64,000 nucleotides of DNA from PALSA-911 sp963839645 (GCA_963839645.1 CAWIVZ010000008.1:62001-126000); one strand, 5' to 3'. Shown: positions 26,975 through 36,527, counted from the first letter of the stretch. Numbers and translations are program-made. Notes: a model not told the origin generated them from the sequence alone.

Positions 26975-28279
26975 TTACCGGCCGGGGTAGATCGGGAACC
27001 GCGCGCACAGCGCGCGCACCCGCTCGCCGACTTCCCGCTCGGCCGCCTGATTGGTGCCGTCGTTGGAACGCGACAGGCCTTCCAGCACGTCATCGATCAT
27101 CAGGCCGATTTCGCGGAACTCAGCCACGCCGAACCCGCGTGAGGTCGCCGCCGGGCTGCCTAGCCGCACGCCCGAGGTAATCGCCGGCTTTTCCGGGTCC
27201 GACGGAATGGCGTTCTTGTTGGCGGTGATATGGGCGCGTTCCAAACTGGCCTCGGTCGCCTTGCCGGTCACGCGCTTGGGGCGCAGGTCCACCAGCATCA
27301 GGTGGCTGTCGGTGCCGCCGCTGACGATGGCCAGGCCGCGCTCGACCAGCGTTTCCGCCAACACCCGCGCGTTGTCCTGCACCGCCTTCTGGTAGGCGCG
27401 GAACTCGGGGCGCAGCGCCTCGCCGAAGGCCGCCGCCTTGCCGGCGATCACGTGCATCAGCGGACCGCCCTGCAGGCCGGGGAACACCGCCGAGTTGATC
27501 TTCTTGCCGATCTCCAGATCGTTGGACAGGATCATGCCGCCACGCGGGCCGCGCAGCGTCTTGTGCGTCGTGGTGGTGACCACATGCGCATGCGGCAGCG
27601 GGCTGGGGAACAGTCCCGCCGCCACCAGGCCGGCGAAATGCGCCATGTCGACCATGAAATAGGCGCCAACCTCGTCCGCCACGCGGCGGATGCGCTCGAA
27701 ATCGATGAAGCGGGCATAGGCCGAGCCGCCGGCGATGATCAGCTTCGGCTTTTCCGCCCGCGCCTTGGCTTCCAGTTCGTCATAGTCCAGCAGGCCATCC
27801 GAGGTGCGCACGCCGTACTGCACCGCATGGAACCACTTTCCCGACAGGTTCGGCGCCGCGCCATGGGTCAGATGGCCGCCGGCATCCAGGCTCATGCCCA
27901 GGATGGTGTCGCCCGGCTTCACCAGCGCCAGGAACACCGCCTGATTGGCCGACGCCCCGCAATGCGGCTGCACATTGGCGAACTCGCAGGAGAACAGCAG
28001 CTTGGCGCGCGAAATCGCCAAATTCTCGGCGACATCGACATGCACGCAGCCGCCGTAATACCGCCGGCCAGGATAGCCCTCGGCGTATTTGTTGGTCAGC
28101 ACGCTGCCCTGCGCCTCCAGCACCGCCGCGGAGACGAGGTTCTCGCTGGCGATCAGTTCGATCCCGTCCTGCTGGCGGACCAGCTCGGCGCCGATGGCGG
28201 CGGCGAGTTCGGGATCGGTTTCGGCCAGCGGCGCGCTGTAGAAGCGCTGCAGACTGGCGATGGGAAGATTCTCGTTCAT
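26975..28279 (-). CDS. glyA: Serine hydroxymethyltransferase
   Basis: 434 residues. A PLP enzyme that interconverts serine and glycine and charges tetrahydrofolate with one-carbon units. The PLP lysine is in VTTTTHKTLRGPRGGMIL at about 230, and the N-terminal block IELIASENLVSAAVLEAQGS and YAEGYPGRRYYGGC are diagnostic. Its ATG shares one base with the rpiB stop (TGATG), so the two are coupled. Confidence 0.95.
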   Translation of the reverse strand: MNENLPIASLQRFYSAPLAETDPELAAAIGAELVRQQDGIELIASENLVSAAVLEAQGSVLTNKYAEGYPGRRYYGGCVHVDVAENLAISRAKLLFSCEFANVQPHCGASANQAVFLALVKPGDTILGMSLDAGGHLTHGAAPNLSGKWFHAVQYGVRTSDGLLDYDELEAKARAEKPKLIIAGGSAYARFIDFERIRRVADEVGAYFMVDMAHFAGLVAAGLFPSPLPHAHVVTTTTHKTLRGPRGGMILSNDLEIGKKINSAVFPGLQGGPLMHVIAGKAAAFGEALRPEFRAYQKAVQDNARVLAETLVERGLAIVSGGTDSHLMLVDLRPKRVTGKATEASLERAHITANKNAIPSDPEKPAITSGVRLGSPAATSRGFGVAEFREIGLMIDDVLEGLSRSNDGTNQAAEREVGERVRALCARFPIYPGR

Positions 28280-28815
28280 CAGGTTGCCCCAATACTGGTG
28301 AGGTGGTGCTCGCCCGCAAGGGCGGACGCGGATGCGTTCAGCTTGGCCAGGCGCCGGTCGTGGCGCCCGCCTTCGTATTGCGTGGTCAGGAAGACGCGCA
28401 GGGCGTCCAATGCCACTTCCTCCCCGATCAGTCTCGCGCCGAGTGCGATCACGTTGGCGTCGTTATGCAGCCGGGTCAGCCGCGCTCCGGTGATGTCGTG
28501 GATCAGCGCGCAGCGGATGCCGGGAAACCGGTTGGCGGCGATCGACATGCCGATGCCGGTGCCGCAGACCAACACGCCGAAGCGCGCCTCACCGGCGGTC
28601 ACGGCCTGGCAGACCAACTGGGCAAAGTCCGGATAATCCACGCTTTCGGGGCCGTTGGCGCCGAAATCGCGCGCCATCAGGCGCGGACCGGAATCCCCAA
28701 GAACCGGGAACCCGGCCGGAGGCTCGGGCCGGGACAAAGTGGCTGCCAGGCGGTCCTTAAGACCATAGCCGGCATGATCGGCGCCGAACGCGACGAAGGA
28801 GGAGAGAGTGTTCAT
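28279..28815 (-). CDS. rpiB: Ribose-5-phosphate isomerase B
   Basis: 178 residues of the RpiB/LacA family. FGADHAGYGLKDRLAA is the N-terminal signature, and the catalytic cysteine is in VLVCGTGIGMSIAANR at about 85-100. The ATG at 28815 is chosen because homology begins at MNTLSSFVAFGADHAG. It is the first gene of the rpiB-glyA-nrdR-rib-nusB-thiL operon. Confidence 0.93.
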   Translation of the reverse strand: MNTLSSFVAFGADHAGYGLKDRLAATLSRPEPPAGFPVLGDSGPRLMARDFGANGPESVDYPDFAQLVCQAVTAGEARFGVLVCGTGIGMSIAANRFPGIRCALIHDITGARLTRLHNDANVIALGARLIGEEVALDALRVFLTTQYEGGRHDRRLAKLNASASALAGEHHLTSIGAT

Positions 28816-28983
28816 GAACCTTGATCCTCTAGCACGCGTGCGCGAGGGCACAAACGCCCTGAGCCCCTCCCCGGCCCACATGGCTGCAATCCGGCCATGC
28901 GCCCAGGCTTCGTAAGCCCCACCTTACTTCATAAGCCCAACCTTAAGGAGGGTTGCCCAAGTCAACCCAGCTTATCCCGTGGC

Positions 28984-29009
28984 GCGGCTTCACGCCGCGA
29001 CGGCGAAGC
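28984..29009. repeat. Hairpin repeat, copy 1
   Basis: GCGGCTTC followed by CGCCGCGACGGCGAAGC. On the minus strand it folds as GCTTC-GCCG, loop TCG, CGGC-GAAGC with a 2-nt bulge. It lies 18 nt past the stop of the PPOX gene. A near copy lies at 53495-53521, also just past the stop of a minus-strand gene. It is possibly a REP-like or terminator-associated element. Confidence 0.45.
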
Positions 29010-29026
29010 ACTCGCTTTGCTTCACC

Positions 29027-29683
29027 TCATCGGTTAGGTCTCAAGGCTGTCGGTATCAGGTACAGCCGGTCCGTCTCGTTGGATCGCAACCGGCGCTCGA
29101 GGTCAGAAATTGCATCAGGCAGTTCAGCATGTTGCTTCAACGCCTGCGCATAGCTGGGCAAGCCGTCGATCGAGCCCCAGGTCTCGGGCTCCCACAATCC
29201 CGATCGGATCACTGCCTTGCCGCAGTGAAAGAACGCCTCGCGCACGCGGACGACCAGGGCCAAGTTGGGCCGCTTGTCGTTCATCGTCATGGATTCGAGT
29301 AGATCGGCATCGGTTGCCACTTGCGCTGTTCCGCTGACCCGAACGACTTCGCGCCGCTTTGGAATAATGAAGACGATACCGACGCTGGGGTTCTCGAGGA
29401 CGTTGATGAAGGTATCACCCCGTTGGTTGCCCAGGCGGTCGGGAATTGCCAGTGTTTGGCTGTCGAGAACCTTGACGAAGCCCGGCGGGTCGCCCTTTGG
29501 CGATGTATCCATCGCGCCGGAACCGCTGATGCTGGAAATGACGATGAAGGGACAGCGCTCGATCCAAGCCCGACACAGCGGATCGATGTGATCGATGACT
29601 TTTCCCAATTGGCTGGGATAGACCATTCCGAGGATCGACTTGACCTCTTCCGCCGTTCGCACGACCGATCGTGGCTCGTACAT
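29027..29683 (-). CDS. Pyridoxamine 5'-phosphate oxidase-family FMN protein (PPOX class)
   Basis: 218 residues of the split-barrel flavin fold. CPFIVISSISGSGAMDTSPKGDPPGFVKVLDSQTLAIPDRLGNQRGDTFINVLENPSVGIVFIIP is the hallmark of the subfamily often labelled MSMEG_1061-like. It probably binds FMN or a deazaflavin; no substrate is known. By eye its GC content is lower than that of its neighbours. It stands alone between the rib operon and hemB, so it may be an acquired gene. Confidence 0.82.
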   Translation of the reverse strand: MYEPRSVVRTAEEVKSILGMVYPSQLGKVIDHIDPLCRAWIERCPFIVISSISGSGAMDTSPKGDPPGFVKVLDSQTLAIPDRLGNQRGDTFINVLENPSVGIVFIIPKRREVVRVSGTAQVATDADLLESMTMNDKRPNLALVVRVREAFFHCGKAVIRSGLWEPETWGSIDGLPSYAQALKQHAELPDAISDLERRLRSNETDRLYLIPTALRPNR

Positions 29684-30027
29684 TTACGCTGGCCCTTTCT
29701 GACGCAATCGCTGGCGCAATCGAATCACCCGGGATTCCCCCGATTAACGGCCACCTTGGCCGTCACGGAGGCACGATAACCACCAGACCGAGTGTTCCGC
29801 AACGGTGACACGGCGGGGAAGACTGCAGGAGCCTTGCCGACTGGCAGACGATCGCTGGATGAGAGAGAATCTGGCCCCTCGAGCCTGCATCGGGACGCAC
29901 ATCTCCAAGTGGCGGCGAACAGCAGGAACTTGCTCGTACCCAGAAACCTAGACGCTATGGGGTAGTTTGCAACACGCATACGCGCGTCCTATGGACCTGA
30001 AACTGAGTTCAACCGGAGACGCAGACC
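29684..30027. other. Intergenic region, 344 nt, divergent promoters likely
   Basis: Separates the divergent PPOX and hemB genes and must hold both promoters. I cannot point to convincing -35/-10 pairs. GGAG about 10 nt before the hemB ATG is its ribosome site. Confidence 0.5.
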
Positions 30028-31020
30028 ATGACCGTCGGCCGCTATCCCAATACCCGCATGCGCCGCAACCGCACCGATGCCTGGACCCGGCGCCTGGTGG
30101 CCGAGAACAAGCTGTCGGTGGACGACCTGATCTGGCCGATCTTCATCATCGAGGGCAACAACACGACCACCGAGGTCGCCTCCATGCCCGGCGTGGTGCG
30201 CGTCACGCTGGACCTCGTGGCGAACCATGTCGAGGAGGCCGTCAAACTCGGCATCCCCGCCATCGCCCTGTTCCCCGCCACGCCGCCGGAAAAGAAGGAC
30301 GCCGAGGGCACCGAGGCTGTCAACGCCAACAACCTGATCTGCTCGGCCGCGCGCATTCTGAAGAAAGCCTTCCCTGAAGTGGGGCTGGTCGGCGATGTCG
30401 CGCTCGATCCCTACACCGACCACGGCCATGACGGCGTCATCCGCGACGGCTATGTCGCCAACGACGACACGCTGAAGGTCCTGCGCCAGCAGGCGCTGGT
30501 CCAGGCCGAAGCCGGGATCGACATCATCGCCCCCTCCGACATGATGGACGGCCGCGTCGGCGTGATCCGCGAGGCGCTGGACGAGCAGGGCCTGATCCAC
30601 ACCCGCATCATGAGCTACGCGGCCAAATACGCCTCGGCCTTCTATGCCCCATTCCGCGAGGCGCTGGGTTCCGGCAGTTCGCTGAAGGGCGACAAGAAGA
30701 CCTACCAGATGGACCCCGCCAACACCGACGAGGCGCTGCGAGAGGTCGAACTAGACCTACTTGAAGGTGCGGACATGGTCATGGTGAAGCCCGGCCTGCC
30801 CTATCTGGACATCATCCGCCGCGTGCGCGAGCGGTTCGAGGTGCCGACCTTCGCCTATCAGGTGTCCGGTGAGTACGCGATGATGATGGCCGCGGTGCAG
30901 AACGGCTGGCTCGACCACGACCGCGCGGTGATCGAGGTGCTGACCAGCTTCAAGCGCGCCGGCTGCAACGGCGTGCTGACCTATTTCGCCCCGGCGGCGG
31001 CAAAGCTGCTGGCGAAATAG
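30028..31020 (+). CDS. hemB: Delta-aminolevulinic acid dehydratase (porphobilinogen synthase)
   Basis: 330 residues. Joins two aminolevulinate molecules in heme synthesis. The Schiff-base lysine is in MVMVKPGLPYLDI at about 250, and a second active lysine is in SYAAKYASAFYAPFREA. The metal loop reads DVALDPYTDHGHDG, with aspartates in place of the zinc cysteines, so this is the magnesium-type enzyme usual in alphaproteobacteria. It stands alone and faces the MATE gene. Confidence 0.95.
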   Translation: MTVGRYPNTRMRRNRTDAWTRRLVAENKLSVDDLIWPIFIIEGNNTTTEVASMPGVVRVTLDLVANHVEEAVKLGIPAIALFPATPPEKKDAEGTEAVNANNLICSAARILKKAFPEVGLVGDVALDPYTDHGHDGVIRDGYVANDDTLKVLRQQALVQAEAGIDIIAPSDMMDGRVGVIREALDEQGLIHTRIMSYAAKYASAFYAPFREALGSGSSLKGDKKTYQMDPANTDEALREVELDLLEGADMVMVKPGLPYLDIIRRVRERFEVPTFAYQVSGEYAMMMAAVQNGWLDHDRAVIEVLTSFKRAGCNGVLTYFAPAAAKLLAK

Positions 31021-31036
31021 CGCTCAGCCCCAGATA

Positions 31037-32434
31037 TTAACCGGGCCAGATTTTGCGCCGCACGCCCGCGGCGGTCAGGCCGCCATAGGCGGTGATGCCG
31101 GCGGCGACGGCCATGAAATAGCCCTCGATCCCGTAGCCCAGATGCCGGCCGAGCAGCCAGCCGCCTCCCACCGCCAGGGTAAAGCGGGACGTGGCGGCCA
31201 GGAACGGCCAAAACATCCGCCCGGCGCCGAGCGAGGCGAAATACATCGCCATGCCCAGGCCAAACCCGCCGAACGCCGGCCCGGTGAAGCGCAATCCGCG
31301 CGCGGCGATGCCCGCGACCGTGGGATCGGAGGCGAAGGCCCCCGCGAAATCGGCCGGAAACAGCCCGACCAGCAAGCCGATGGTGCCGGCGATGGCGAAG
31401 GTCAGCAGCCCGCCGGTCCAGGCGGTACGCCGCGCGGTCGGCCAGTCGCGCGCCCCGACGGCGCGCCCCACCAGGGCGGTCAGGGCCGAGCCGACCCCGA
31501 ACGACAGCGGGATCATCAGGAACTCCAGCCGCGCGGATATGCCGTAGGCCGCAACCGCCGCCACGCCATAGGCGGAGAGCTGGGCGGTGACCAGGATGGT
31601 CGTGAGGTTGGCGATCACGGCGAGCACCGACGCGATCAGCCCAACCGACAGGATGCGCTTGAACAGATCGCCGCGCAGCCTGGCGCGCCCATGCGGCTGG
31701 AACCCGGCCCCGCCGCGCGCCACCAGCACGGCCAAGGCCAGCGCCGCGCCCGCGTTGGTGAACGCGAAGGCCATGCCCGCGCCAGACAGGCCCTGGCCCA
31801 GCCGCTCCATCAGCACCCAGGCGAGCGGGGGATAGGCGGCGCCGCTGACGATCAGCACCCGGGCCGCCAGGGCGTGCCGCCCGCCGCCGCGCATGACGGA
31901 AGCCAGAGTATTGGCCGCCCAGACCGGGATCGCCCCCACGCCGAATAGCCAAAAGGCGTAGGGCGTGGCCGCGGCGGCGATATCCCGGCCGGCGATGGCG
32001 CCGAACACGATGGATGGGATCCCGGCCAGCAGGAAGGTAAAGATCAGCGCCGCAAGGCCGGCGATGATCAGGGCATGCACCACCAGCCCCGAGGCTTCAT
32101 CGCGGTTGCCGGCGCCCAGCGTGCGGGCGATGGCGGAAACCACGCCCCCGCCCATCGCCCCGGCCGACATTTGCTGCATCATCAACGCGAACGGCAGCAC
32201 CACCGCCCAGGCGCTCAGCGCCGTGGTGCCCTGGCGCGCCGCCAGCCAGGTCTCCGCCAGTTGCCCGCCTGCCTGCAGCAGCACGACCATCGTGGTCGGT
32301 GCCGCCAGCGCGAGGATCCGGCGCAGCAATTCGCGAACCGGGGCATGCACGCCGATCGGGATGGCGACCGGGCCGGTCACGCTGCGGACCGGTTGGCGGA
32401 GAGAACGGACAAACCCATCCGCGGTGTTTCCCAT
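31037..32434 (-). CDS. MATE-family efflux transporter
   Basis: About 465 residues with roughly twelve membrane segments in two similar halves, beginning with ILALAAPTTMVVLLQAGGQLAETWLAA and, in the second half, ILSVGLIASVLAVIANLTTILVTAQLSAYG. MATE pumps export drugs or metabolites using Na+ or H+. I prefer the ATG at 32434; a GTG at 32476 is also in frame. It is divergent from mntH; its substrate is not evident. Confidence 0.85.
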   Translation of the reverse strand: MGNTADGFVRSLRQPVRSVTGPVAIPIGVHAPVRELLRRILALAAPTTMVVLLQAGGQLAETWLAARQGTTALSAWAVVLPFALMMQQMSAGAMGGGVVSAIARTLGAGNRDEASGLVVHALIIAGLAALIFTFLLAGIPSIVFGAIAGRDIAAAATPYAFWLFGVGAIPVWAANTLASVMRGGGRHALAARVLIVSGAAYPPLAWVLMERLGQGLSGAGMAFAFTNAGAALALAVLVARGGAGFQPHGRARLRGDLFKRILSVGLIASVLAVIANLTTILVTAQLSAYGVAAVAAYGISARLEFLMIPLSFGVGSALTALVGRAVGARDWPTARRTAWTGGLLTFAIAGTIGLLVGLFPADFAGAFASDPTVAGIAARGLRFTGPAFGGFGLGMAMYFASLGAGRMFWPFLAATSRFTLAVGGGWLLGRHLGYGIEGYFMAVAAGITAYGGLTAAGVRRKIWPG

Positions 32435-32540
32435 GTTGCGAGGCAGGCCTTCAGGCCGAGCCGGCGTTGTTGGCACTCACTTGCATGATGCAAGCACATT
32501 CTCCACCGGATCGCAATCGACCGGTGTGAACCGGAATTCA

Positions 32541-32570
32541 TTGACAGACCCGTAGCCGTTCCCATCTAAT
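32541..32570 (+). promoter_or_regulatory. Sigma-70-type promoter of mntH
   Basis: TTGACA (32541-32546) is a perfect -35, and TCTAAT (32565-32570) is a -10 with one mismatch, spaced 18 bp. It ends 8 bp before the MntR-like operator and 96 bp before the mntH ATG. Confidence 0.65.
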
Positions 32571-32577
32571 GCTCGAA

Positions 32578-32597
32578 AGTGTAGCCAAGGCTACACT
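32578..32597. promoter_or_regulatory. MntR operator (perfect 20-bp palindrome)
   Basis: AGTGTAGCC-AA-GGCTACACT is a perfect 9+2+9 inverted repeat. It resembles the enterobacterial MntR box (core TAGC-N4-GCTA). It lies at the expected transcription start downstream of the promoter at 32541-32570. MntR with manganese bound should block mntH here. Confidence 0.75.
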
Positions 32598-32665
32598 CTG
32601 TTGCTTCCTCCTGATCTTTGTGCTCCGGCTACAGAAACTTGAACCATTAGGCTCCCGAACCCCGC

Positions 32666-33958
32666 ATGAGCGATGTGACGATCCAGCGGCTAAACCTGTC
32701 CGAGCGCACCGTGCGCGCGGGAACCGAAGCGCTGGCCGGGCATCGGCGGGGGATTCGCGGCTTTCTGCCGTTCGCCGGACCGGCGGTGATCGCCTCCGTC
32801 GCCTATATGGACCCCGGCAATTTCGCGACGAACATCCAGGCCGGCGCCCGGCACGGCTACTCTCTGCTGTGGGTGGTGGTGGTGGCCAATCTGGTGGCCA
32901 TGCTGTTCCAGTCGCTGTCCGCCAAGCTGGGCATCGTCACCGGGCACAGCCTGGCCCAGCTTAGCCGCCGGTATTTCCCGCGCCCGCTGGTCATCGCCAT
33001 GTGGGTGGCGAGCGAGATCGCGGCGATGGCCACCGACCTGGCGGAATTCCTCGGCGCCGCGATCGGCCTCAGCCTGCTGTTCGGGCTGCCGCTGCTGGTC
33101 TGCCTGGGTGTGGTCGGGGTGGTCACCTATGCCGTGCTGGCGGTGCAGGGCAACGGCTTCCGGCTGATGGAAATCCTGATCGGCGGCTTCGTCGCGGTGA
33201 TCGGGCTCTGCTACCTGATCGAGTTGCTGGTCGCGCCGCCCGATTGGGGGCAGTTCGCCTATCATTCTGTCGTGCCCGAGTTGCAGGGAATGGATGCGGT
33301 CACCCTCGCGGTGGGCATCATCGGCGCCACCGTGATGCCGCATGCGATCTATCTGCATTCCGGCCTGACCAGCCGGCGGGTGCCCACGCTGTCGGATTCG
33401 GACCGCCAACGCGTGCTGCGCTATTCGAACCACGAGGTGCTGGTCGCGCTCGCCTTCGCCGGTCTGGTGAACATGGCGATGGTGGCGCTGGCGGCGACGG
33501 TGTTCCACCCCGGGCATGCGGACGTGGCGGAGATCGAGACCGCGTATCAGACCCTCACGCCGCTGCTCGGCGGCGCGGCCGCCTCGGTGTTCATGATCTC
33601 GCTGCTGGCCTCGGGGTTTTCGAGCTCGGTGGTGGGCACCCTGGCCGGCCAGGGCATCATGCAGGACTTCGTCGGCTTCCGAATCCCGATCTGGCTGCGC
33701 CGCCTGATCACGATGGCACCGGCGTTCGTGGTGGTGGCGCTCGGCGTCAACGCCACCCAGGCGCTGGTCTACAGCCAGGTGGTGCTGAGCATGGCGCTGC
33801 CGGTGCCGATGATCGCGCTGCTGGTGCTGACGGGCCGGCCCGAGGTGATGGGCCGTTTCGTGAACGGCAAATGGACCCGCGCGGCGGCGATCGTGGCGGC
33901 AGCCTTGGTGCTGTCGCTGAACCTGGTATTGCTGGGTCTGAGCTTCGGCCTGATCTAG
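32666..33958 (+). CDS. mntH: Nramp-family divalent metal (manganese) transporter
   Basis: 430 residues, about eleven membrane segments. The metal-site motifs of the Nramp family are exact: MDPGNFATNIQAG in segment 1 and MPHAIYLHSG in segment 6. These proton-coupled importers favour Mn2+ over Fe2+. Regulation is visible in the promoter and palindromic operator just upstream. The mntR gene follows after 102 nt on the same strand, so the importer and its repressor form one locus. Confidence 0.95.
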   Translation: MSDVTIQRLNLSERTVRAGTEALAGHRRGIRGFLPFAGPAVIASVAYMDPGNFATNIQAGARHGYSLLWVVVVANLVAMLFQSLSAKLGIVTGHSLAQLSRRYFPRPLVIAMWVASEIAAMATDLAEFLGAAIGLSLLFGLPLLVCLGVVGVVTYAVLAVQGNGFRLMEILIGGFVAVIGLCYLIELLVAPPDWGQFAYHSVVPELQGMDAVTLAVGIIGATVMPHAIYLHSGLTSRRVPTLSDSDRQRVLRYSNHEVLVALAFAGLVNMAMVALAATVFHPGHADVAEIETAYQTLTPLLGGAAASVFMISLLASGFSSSVVGTLAGQGIMQDFVGFRIPIWLRRLITMAPAFVVVALGVNATQALVYSQVVLSMALPVPMIALLVLTGRPEVMGRFVNGKWTRAAAIVAAALVLSLNLVLLGLSFGLI

Positions 33959-34060
33959 GGCCGCCCCCGGGCCTTTCATTCCGGCCAATACGCTTGCTTG
34001 AATCCAAGCCGCGCGTCATGTTCCGCGCCAACCAACGGGGCCGACATTGATGGCTTGGGC

Positions 34061-34528
34061 GTGACCACGAAACCCGCGGGCCTTCGCGCGAGCGCGCGAC
34101 CGGCTGGTGAGCTGCCGACCGAGCCAACCCAGGCGCGGCGCTTCGGAAAAACGCGTACCGCGCAATCCACCGCCCTGCTGGAAGATTATGTGGAACTGAT
34201 CTCCGACCTGCTCGGCGCCGGCGGCGAGGCGCGCCCGACCGACATCGCCCGCCGGCTGGGCGTCTCGCATGCCACCGCCATCAAGACGATCGGCCGGCTG
34301 AAGCGCGAGGGACTGGCGGTCGCCAAGCCCTATCGCGGCGTGTTCCTGACCCCGGATGGCGACACCCTGGCCGCGCGCGTCCGTGCACGCCATCGGGTGG
34401 TGGTGGATTTGCTGCTCGCGGTCGGCGTTCCCGCCGAAGCGGCGGAGCAGGATGCCGAGGGGATCGAGCACCATGTGTCCGACGTTACGCTGAAGGCCTT
34501 CGGCCGGTTCCTGCGCGAACGCGGTTAG
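34061..34528 (+). CDS. mntR: Manganese-responsive repressor MntR (DtxR family)
   Basis: About 155 residues from a GTG at 34061. The winged helix lies at about residues 40-100 (LLEDYVELISDLLGAGGEARPTDIARRLGVSHATAIKTIGRLKREGLAV) and the metal-binding and dimer part follows (RHRVVVDLLLAVGVPAEAAEQDAEGIEHHVS), with the E-x2-H-H-V-S block that holds metal ligands. It lacks the third SH3-like domain of DtxR, as MntR does. A TTG at 33998 would add 21 residues. Its place after mntH and the MntR-like operator support the name. Confidence 0.9.
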   Translation: MTTKPAGLRASARPAGELPTEPTQARRFGKTRTAQSTALLEDYVELISDLLGAGGEARPTDIARRLGVSHATAIKTIGRLKREGLAVAKPYRGVFLTPDGDTLAARVRARHRVVVDLLLAVGVPAEAAEQDAEGIEHHVSDVTLKAFGRFLRERG

Positions 34529-34585
34529 CGGCGCGAACTGGCGAAGCGCTGCCCGATTACGCCCCCTCCGACGCGACGGGTGAGT

Positions 34586-35539
34586 TCAATCAGGCGCCTC
34601 ACGAGGATCGCCGGTAACCTGTCGCCCACCTTCGATCCAGGCCGATAGGCCGTGTGTGAACTTTTCGCGCACCTTGGCATCGTAGAGCGCCAGATCCTCT
34701 TCTGTCAGAACGCCGCGCCACCTTCCGTTGGTTCCCTTATTGAAGAACCGACCCGGCCCACCGGCGAGCACGGTCTTCAACTGTGGCATCAAGTCCCCTC
34801 CGGCAGCCTGCATCTCCTTGAAGCCCGCCGCGCGGACGAGGGTTGGCCAGACAGTTTCGTGCACGTCGATTTCAAGGAACACGGCGATGCGCCGCATTTC
34901 ACCGTCCAGATCCGCCTGAAGATCGTTGTAGTGCACCATCAGGAAATTGTACCGCTTGCGCTCCCCCCAGTAGCCCACCTCGAGGTCGAAGAACGACATG
35001 CCAGGAAGGCCATCCCTCTGTCCTGCCTCCACCGGTGTCGATATCCAGCGCCGGAAATACTCGGCCGGGTCCGCCGGCAATCGAGGATAAGGCTTGCCGA
35101 TCGCCGGGTCCTCCCGCCCGATCCTGTCGAACGTCGCAAGCTGGGCATCGGAAAAGCCAGTGAAATGGTTATGCATCGACATGACCGCGTCCCGCCCATC
35201 ACGCGCCACATGAATGTATCGAACCTCGTCATAGAGCGGCAGACCATCGACCGGCAGGTGCGTCTTGATGAACCGGCGATGGCTCTGCGCCGCCAGCGCC
35301 TTGTGTACCTCGGCCGCGGGTGCGTGAAACCGCGCATCGATCCAGGGCGAGACAGAATTCAAGGGGCGTGCGACGGCATCCTGAAACACCAGGGAACTGA
35401 CGATCTGCTGCATCCACGTAGTGCCGCATTTAGAGGACGTGGCGATGACAATGTCGTCCGAACGCGGCTCGTAGGCATCCCAACGACGACTGTCGATGGC
35501 CCAGTTCCGATATTCGCGAACGCCCGGTCGGATCATCAT
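34586..35539 (-). CDS. Sulfotransferase domain protein
   Basis: About 317 residues. The PAPS-binding elements are visible: the 5'-phosphosulfate loop IVIATSSKCGTTWMQQIVSSL near residue 30 and the 3'-phosphate site VRYIHVARDGRDAVMSMHNHF near 105. The later TNGRWRGVLTEEDLALYD matches the RKG-type motif region of cytosolic sulfotransferases. The ATG pair at 35539/35536 begins the homology. The acceptor is unknown. It follows, in the same direction, the N-demethylase-like gene after about 140 nt, and its GC content looks slightly low. Confidence 0.85.
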   Translation of the reverse strand: MMIRPGVREYRNWAIDSRRWDAYEPRSDDIVIATSSKCGTTWMQQIVSSLVFQDAVARPLNSVSPWIDARFHAPAAEVHKALAAQSHRRFIKTHLPVDGLPLYDEVRYIHVARDGRDAVMSMHNHFTGFSDAQLATFDRIGREDPAIGKPYPRLPADPAEYFRRWISTPVEAGQRDGLPGMSFFDLEVGYWGERKRYNFLMVHYNDLQADLDGEMRRIAVFLEIDVHETVWPTLVRAAGFKEMQAAGGDLMPQLKTVLAGGPGRFFNKGTNGRWRGVLTEEDLALYDAKVREKFTHGLSAWIEGGRQVTGDPREAPD

Positions 35540-35678
35540 GCCACCTGCTCCGTGACCAGATGTGATCTTTTCGCCGAAACCGACATCCACATCGCCCCGA
35601 CGGCAATAGCTGCGCAGACGATCGGGCTCCAGAATTATTTTGTCGATCTTTTTTTGAGTTGGGCGAAAACCCGAACCG

Positions 35679-36527
35679 TTAAGGGTCTGGCTGACGGTCC
35701 AGATATTCCAGCAGCGCATCGCGGAACATGCCAAGGCTTTTGTAGCGGCCAATTTCCGCCGGCAACGCACGAACGGCCGCCGCAAGCTTGCGCGCCTGGT
35801 TCCGGCCGGCGACGATCAACGAGAGCGGATAGACATGCACCCGAATGGTGAACAATACGGCCCCGCTCCGAGGCAGCCGCCGCAGCGTCTGGCGCTCTAC
35901 CCGCAGGAACAGCGCCTCCCCGGCATTCTCCGCGGTGATGGCCTCGTTCACGCCATCCCGATACTTGCCGCCGACCTGAAACAGCGCCGGATCGTCCAGA
36001 ACGGACCAGTTCAGCCGCGCCGCGATATGGCCGGTCTTCACCCGGTCCATGAACCGGTCCACCGGCCCCGCGAGCCGGTCGGCATACAGCGGCACCGGGC
36101 CATGCACGGCGGCCAGGGGGCGGCCGATCTTCTCCGCCAATCGCCAGCGGCTCGGAAAGCAAAGCACGGCGGCGGTGAGCAATGGCCCCTCGGCGCCAGG
36201 CTGGATCAGGCACAGATCCTCCTGCACCAGCCGCCCGGCCAGTTCCAGCGGATCGCACGCTGGCGCCGCGAGGTTCCAATCCTCACCGGTCAGACCATTA
36301 TGCAGAAAGGTGCCGTCAAGCCGGAACCAGTCGGGGTACCGGGCAGGCAGATGCCTGGAAAGAAGTTCCAGCACCTCCACGCGTGCGTCATCCGATGCCG
36401 GCAGCGCGGAAAAAACATCGCCATGCCGCTCAGCCAGCAGCGCTCGCCGTTCCGCCATCTCGGCAACGTAGCGATCGTCGAGCTCGATCCAGTCCTCTGC
36501 CTTGCTCGCCGTGAGCCCCATCGCCAT
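35679..36527 (-). CDS. Heme-dependent oxidative N-demethylase-family protein (DUF3445)
   Basis: 282 residues of the DUF3445 family, whose characterised members are heme- and PAS-containing oxidative N-demethylases acting on dimethylamine-type compounds. Seen are DWIELDDRYVAEMAERRALLAERHGDVFSALP, DGTFLHNGLTGEDWNL, FPSRWRLAEKIGRPLAAVHGPVPLY and the late RLPRSGAVLFTIRVHVYPL. No start codon includes the PFEAGPFR-like block encoded in frame just before the first ATG at 36527, so the true start may be further upstream with a rare codon. It follows the CoA-transferase gene closely. Confidence 0.75.
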   Translation of the reverse strand: MAMGLTASKAEDWIELDDRYVAEMAERRALLAERHGDVFSALPASDDARVEVLELLSRHLPARYPDWFRLDGTFLHNGLTGEDWNLAAPACDPLELAGRLVQEDLCLIQPGAEGPLLTAAVLCFPSRWRLAEKIGRPLAAVHGPVPLYADRLAGPVDRFMDRVKTGHIAARLNWSVLDDPALFQVGGKYRDGVNEAITAENAGEALFLRVERQTLRRLPRSGAVLFTIRVHVYPLSLIVAGRNQARKLAAAVRALPAEIGRYKSLGMFRDALLEYLDRQPDP

